Below, piece after piece: positions 5,472 to 7,717 of a DNA stretch of 7,717 nucleotides. Within the stretch, counting starts at the first letter, position 1. Every line of letters starts with the position of its first letter. The notes under the pieces are model-generated. The model did not search any database. It was not told the origin of the DNA and saw nothing but the letters and a program-made list of their open reading frames with translations. Source of the stretch: Thermoleophilaceae bacterium (GTDB lineage Bacteria > Actinomycetota > Thermoleophilia > Solirubrobacterales > Thermoleophilaceae); assembly GCA_013695855.1 (NCBI GenBank), contig JACCZR010000227.1, forward strand, positions 1 to 7,717, written 5' to 3'. A program made the position numbers and the translations under genes.

Positions 5472-6395
5472 GTGGCGACCACAGGTAGGCCCCGACACCC
5501 GATCTGCGCGGCGATGTGGGTGCACGAGCGGCTTCGCGAGACCGATCCGGGCCTGCGCGAGAGACGAGCCCAGCTCAAGCAGCGCATAGCCGGAAGCATC
5601 TCCTCGGGTGAGGCCTCGCGCGTGGCCGAGGAGCTGGTCACCATTCCGACCGTCGTGCACGTCGTTCACCGCACCGACGAAGAGAATGTCTCCCACGAGC
5701 AGGTGGCGAGCCAGCTCGAGGTCCTCAACCGGGACTTCCGCGCGCAGAACGAGGACGCCAAGAACGTCCCCGAGGTCTGGGGCGGGCTGGTGGCGGACGC
5801 GAAGATCCAGTTCGAGCTGGTCACCGAGGACCCGCAGGGTGACGCGACGAACGGCATCGTGCGCACCGAGACCGACCAGGAGTCGTTCTCCCCCGACGGC
5901 GATCCCGTCAAGAGCACCGAGAGTGGCGGCGCGGCACCATGGCCGACCGATCGCTATCTGAACATCTGGGTCTGCAACCTCGCCGAGGGCCTGCTCGGCT
6001 ACGCCCAGTTCCCGGGAGGTCCGCCTGAGAGCGATGGCGTGGTCATCCGTCACAGCGCGTTCGGCACGGTGGGCAGCGCCGCCGAGCCCTTCAACCTCGG
6101 CCGAACGTGCACACACGAGGTGGGCCACTACCTGAACCTGTTCCACATCTGGGGCGACAGCGACGATTGCTCGGGCTCGGATGAGGTCTCTGACACCCCG
6201 AGCGCCCAGGCACCGAACTACGGAAAGCCGGAGTTTCCCCACGTCTCCTGCAACAACGCCCCGAACGGCGACATGTACACCAACTACATGGACTACAGCG
6301 ACGACGCTGCGATGTTCATGTTCACGCCCGGGCAGGTCACGCGCATGAACGCGACCCTTGCCGCGGAGCGTGTTGCGCTGGCCAAGCCGGTCTAG
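5472..6395 (+). CDS. M43-family (pappalysin/ulilysin-like) zinc metalloprotease
   Basis: The protein has 307 residues from GTG 5472. The metzincin zinc site HEVGHYLNLFH is complete: His215, Glu216, His219, His225. The Met-turn is NYMDY with Met273, and Tyr275 sits in the usual supporting position. The surrounding blocks PTVVHVVH, LNRDFRAQNEDA, LNIWVCNLAEGLLGYAQFPGG, DGVVIRHSAFGT and CNNAPNGDMYTNYMDY are typical of M43. Cys12 in HPICAAMWVHERL matches the place of a short Cys-Gly-Thr-Met-like N-terminal motif I recall from bacterial M43 proteins, a possible cysteine-switch residue. There is no signal peptide or membrane segment, which is unusual for a protease family known mostly from secreted members. 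Of the two conserved disulfide pairs, one remains (Cys233-Cys260) and the other is replaced by Lys252 and Ala280. It lies 33 bp after the YceI-like gene and 13 bp before a small beta-rich protein gene. The substrate is unknown. Confidence 0.93.
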   Translation: MATTGRPRHPICAAMWVHERLRETDPGLRERRAQLKQRIAGSISSGEASRVAEELVTIPTVVHVVHRTDEENVSHEQVASQLEVLNRDFRAQNEDAKNVPEVWGGLVADAKIQFELVTEDPQGDATNGIVRTETDQESFSPDGDPVKSTESGGAAPWPTDRYLNIWVCNLAEGLLGYAQFPGGPPESDGVVIRHSAFGTVGSAAEPFNLGRTCTHEVGHYLNLFHIWGDSDDCSGSDEVSDTPSAQAPNYGKPEFPHVSCNNAPNGDMYTNYMDYSDDAAMFMFTPGQVTRMNATLAAERVALAKPV

Positions 6396-6408
6396 GCCTC
6401 GGTCCTAC

Positions 6409-6726
6409 ATGGCGATCTGCTCCGATCGGCTCTTCGGTCGTTGGCTGCACGCGCACGAGGAGGACTCGGGCGACGAGATGGTCTTTCGCCCGGCGTCGGC
6501 TGAGCTCCCACCGTCGCGCGGACGTCGAGGGCTCGAGCTGCACCCCGACGGGAGCTACGCCGAGCGCCGGCCCGGGCGCGACGACAGACCGCAGGCGGCC
6601 TCGGGCAGCTGGCGCGTCGAGGAAGACGACTGGCTCGTCGTCGAAGGAGACGGAGCTTCGCGGCGCGCGATGCGCATCGTGGCCGCCGAGCCCGACAAGC
6701 TCGTCTTGCGAAAGCAGGATCAGTAG
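6409..6726 (+). CDS. Small lipocalin-like beta-rich protein, function unknown
   Basis: The protein has 105 residues from ATG 6409, 13 nt after the protease stop; there is no Shine-Dalgarno, so it is probably translated by coupling or reinitiation. It starts with LFGRWLHAHEEDSGDEMVFRP, followed by LELHPDGSY, a charged linker, SGSWRVEEDDWLVVEG and RIVAAEPDKLVLRK. The repeated G-x-W and short alternating strands resemble lipocalin-type or small beta-barrel domains; I recall similar unnamed proteins in other bacteria but no assigned function. There is no signal peptide, matching the protease before it. By analogy with the ~100-residue beta-barrel inhibitors encoded beside serralysin metalloproteases, it could bind the M43 enzyme, but that is speculation. 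One Cys lies at position 4. Confidence 0.78.
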   Translation: MAICSDRLFGRWLHAHEEDSGDEMVFRPASAELPPSRGRRGLELHPDGSYAERRPGRDDRPQAASGSWRVEEDDWLVVEGDGASRRAMRIVAAEPDKLVLRKQDQ

Positions 6727-6750
6727 GCGCTGAGCGAGGCGCGGCAAGCG

Positions 6751-7070
6751 TCAGGGCTGTCGTGGGCGCCTTGGCTGAGGCTCGACCAGCGCTTCCACCT
6801 GGTCGACCTTCTTCTCGGCCGTGTCGGCGGTCGCTGTGACGAGCGCGATCATCACCCGGGCGTAGGTCTCTCGGCGGTCGCGGTCCTCGGGGCCGGGCGT
6901 GGCGTTGTGCAGCAACACCCGAAGGTGAGCACGGTGCCCAATACGGCCACCAGGATGATCGCGCCGAGATAGAGCTGGGCGTTCTCGTTGTCGATCGCGA
7001 TCAGCCCACCCATCCCAAGGACGATGAGCGTGAAGGCCCCAACCACCGAACCGACCATGAACTTGCTCAC
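6751..7070 (-). pseudogene. Small two-helix membrane protein with a single-base frame break
   Basis: From GTG 7070 the frame gives two hydrophobic helices, about residues 5-27 (ending GMGGLIAID) and 33-50 (LYLGAIILVAVLGTVLTF). It then runs through an unlikely tail, GCCCTTPRPAPRT, to a stop at 6852. A neighbouring frame takes over at 6918 with VLLHNATPGPEDRDRRETYA and then VMIALVTATADTAEKKVDQVEAL, a natural-looking charged helix, ending at TGA 6751-6753. Adding one G to the GGG at 6920-6918 joins them into a 106-residue membrane protein with a soluble C-terminal helix. So the gene is either mutated or mis-sequenced. If read as given, the product is 72 residues. The family is not recognised. 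It lies downstream of the CsbD gene on the same strand (122 bp gap) and converges with the lipocalin-like gene, 24 bp away. Confidence 0.6.
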
Positions 7071-7192
7071 GCTGGGGGCGTTTCGGTGCAGCGAGCCGTA
7101 CTCCTCTCTTCGTGGGTCGGTGGCGGCCCTCCGTGTCCAGGAGCGGACGGAGCTACTCGTCTTGCCCTGTCGTGCCTCGGCGCCGGTCCCCG
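7071..7192. other. Intergenic gap between CsbD and the membrane protein gene
   Basis: In these 122 bp I see no convincing gene, promoter or terminator. On the minus strand an AGAGGAG-like purine stretch (about 7109-7103) lies too far from GTG 7070 to act as its ribosome site. The membrane-protein frame stays open upstream through it without a usable start codon. Confidence 0.4.
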
Positions 7193-7402
7193 CTAAGTCC
7201 CGCGTTCGAGGTCATCCACCTCGTCGGCCTTCGCGCGGGTGCGATCGGCCTGCGCCTCCATGCGCTCCTGCTCGCGGGCCAACTCCTCGCGCGCCTCGCC
7301 CTTTCGCTCCTCGCGCTCGCCCTGGCGGTGCAGGCCTCTGTCGCCGGTGAGGTCGCCCGCCGCCTTCTTCGCGCGGCCGGAGATCTTGTCCATCAGGCCC
7401 AT
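7193..7402 (-). CDS. CsbD-family general stress protein
   Basis: The protein has 69 residues from ATG 7402, led by a strong ribosome site. The opening MGLMDKISGRAKKAAGDLTGD is the CsbD signature (a short basic helix ending in A-G-x-L-T-G-D). The rest, EREERKGEAREELAREQERMEAQADRTRAKADE, is a long highly charged helix, richer in Arg and Glu than the usual Lys/Ala-rich CsbD tail. CsbD proteins are small, hydrophilic, probably partly disordered, and in several bacteria are induced under general stress (SigB in Bacillus); their molecular function is not established. No SigB-type promoter is visible upstream. The small membrane protein gene follows on the same strand and may be co-transcribed. Confidence 0.88.
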   Translation of the reverse strand: MGLMDKISGRAKKAAGDLTGDRGLHRQGEREERKGEAREELAREQERMEAQADRTRAKADEVDDLERGT

Positions 7403-7407
7403 GCTCG

Positions 7408-7414
7408 CTCCTCT
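7408..7414 (-). promoter_or_regulatory. Ribosome binding site AGAGGAG of the CsbD gene
   Basis: On the minus strand AGAGGAG ends 5 nt before ATG 7402. It fixes the CsbD start and argues against any minus-strand frame reading through this point. Confidence 0.65.
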
Positions 7415-7455
7415 GTCGCTGCCAGGTTCCCCCAGCCTACGCGCCGGGCGAGCCT

Positions 7456-7467
7456 GCGCAGCTGCGC
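7456..7467. repeat. 12-bp perfect palindrome upstream of CsbD
   Basis: GCGCAGCTGCGC is identical on both strands. It lies in the 109-bp gap between the broken right-edge gene and CsbD, 54-65 bp before the CsbD start. On the minus strand TAGGCT (a TAnnnT box, about 7439-7434) lies between it and the ribosome site. It could be an operator, but GC-rich palindromes arise often by chance. Confidence 0.3.
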
Positions 7468-7511
7468 CTGGTCAAGCGGTCGAAGACTGCGCGCCGAGTC
7501 GCTCGATTCCC

Positions 7512-7717
7512 TCACCCACAGCCCGGGTCCACCGAGCCCTGATCGCGCACGTCGCAGGCGATGATGTCCTCGCCCTTGTTGCGGTCGAGCCCCCGGCCTG
7601 CGCTCCCTCACGCTCGAGCCGGTAGTGGGCGGGATTGAAGCGCGAGGTCTCGCGGCGAAAGCGGAAGGTCCAGTCGGGCCACAGCGTGGCGTTGCGCCCG
7701 GTGTCGTCGAGGTACCA
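7512..7717 (-). pseudogene. 3' end of an unrecognised gene with a single-base frame break, partial at right edge
   Basis: The minus strand enters the window coding for WYLDDTGRNATLWPDWTFRF, then RRETSRFNPAHYRLER, a sensible protein sequence. After GCC at 7597-7595 that frame degrades into Arg/Thr/Ser/Ala-rich text. The adjacent frame then gives LDRNKGEDIIACDVRDQGSV and ends at TGA 7514-7512. Inserting one G in the five-G run at 7594-7590 rejoins them into one 68-residue C-terminal fragment. I do not recognise the family; aromatic and charged residues with one Cys near each end of the restored tail suggest a soluble or exported domain. The gene body lies outside the window. Confidence 0.55.

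Noticed and set aside
5439..6242. A 267-residue minus-strand frame over the protease.
   Set aside because: It is antisense to the zinc-site region of the M43 gene and has no recognisable domain or ribosome site.
7470..7475. TTGACC on the minus strand upstream of CsbD as a -35 box.
   Set aside because: No AT-containing -10 box occurs 16-19 bp downstream; the only TAnnnT box is about 30 bp away.
7393..7611. A 72-residue minus-strand frame overlapping the CsbD start.
   Set aside because: It overlaps the CsbD ribosome site and start, is Arg-rich, and competes with the better-supported frames of the broken right-edge gene.

Overview
The window is GC-rich DNA (roughly 70% by eye). It has frequent GTG starts, several apparently leaderless genes and long spurious antisense reading frames. 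This fits a high-GC actinobacterium. The remembered look of the ABC pair, the YceI-like protein and the M43 protease suggests Thermoleophilia (Solirubrobacterales or relatives). That placement is inference, because no rRNA or marker gene is present.

Left part (1-4372): a cell-surface polysaccharide block. A very large glycosyltransferase runs leftward off the window edge. It reads at least 741 codons without a stop and joins a GT-A-type N-terminal half to a GT-B/GT4-type C-terminal half. Only 39 bp away, a Wzt/TagH-type ABC ATPase with a C-terminal carbohydrate-recognition-like domain and a Wzm/TagG-type ABC-2 permease run rightward and overlap by four bases in their extended frames. Together they would build a glycan and export it across the membrane. 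The divergent start region holds a five-copy 9-bp repeat that supplies several in-frame GTG codons to the ATPase.

Middle (4373-5438): a 120-residue protein that looks like the first and last pieces of a PAS...SpoIIE/PP2C phosphatase joined in frame, with the catalytic core missing. It is followed by a YceI-like protein with a recognisable promoter. The ATPase, the PAS remnant and the YceI gene each have a TAnnnT -10-like box exactly 7 nt before the start codon, which suggests leaderless transcription.

Right-middle (5472-6726): an M43-family (pappalysin/ulilysin-like) zinc metalloprotease with no signal peptide. Thirteen bases downstream is a 105-residue, beta-rich, lipocalin-like small protein.

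Right end (6751-7717, all minus strand): a small two-helix membrane protein with a broken frame, a CsbD-family stress protein, and the 3' end of an unrecognised gene that is also broken. Both breaks are repaired by adding one G to a run of G, so sequencing error is as likely as true decay. I saw no tRNA, rRNA, CRISPR array, insertion sequence or phage gene.
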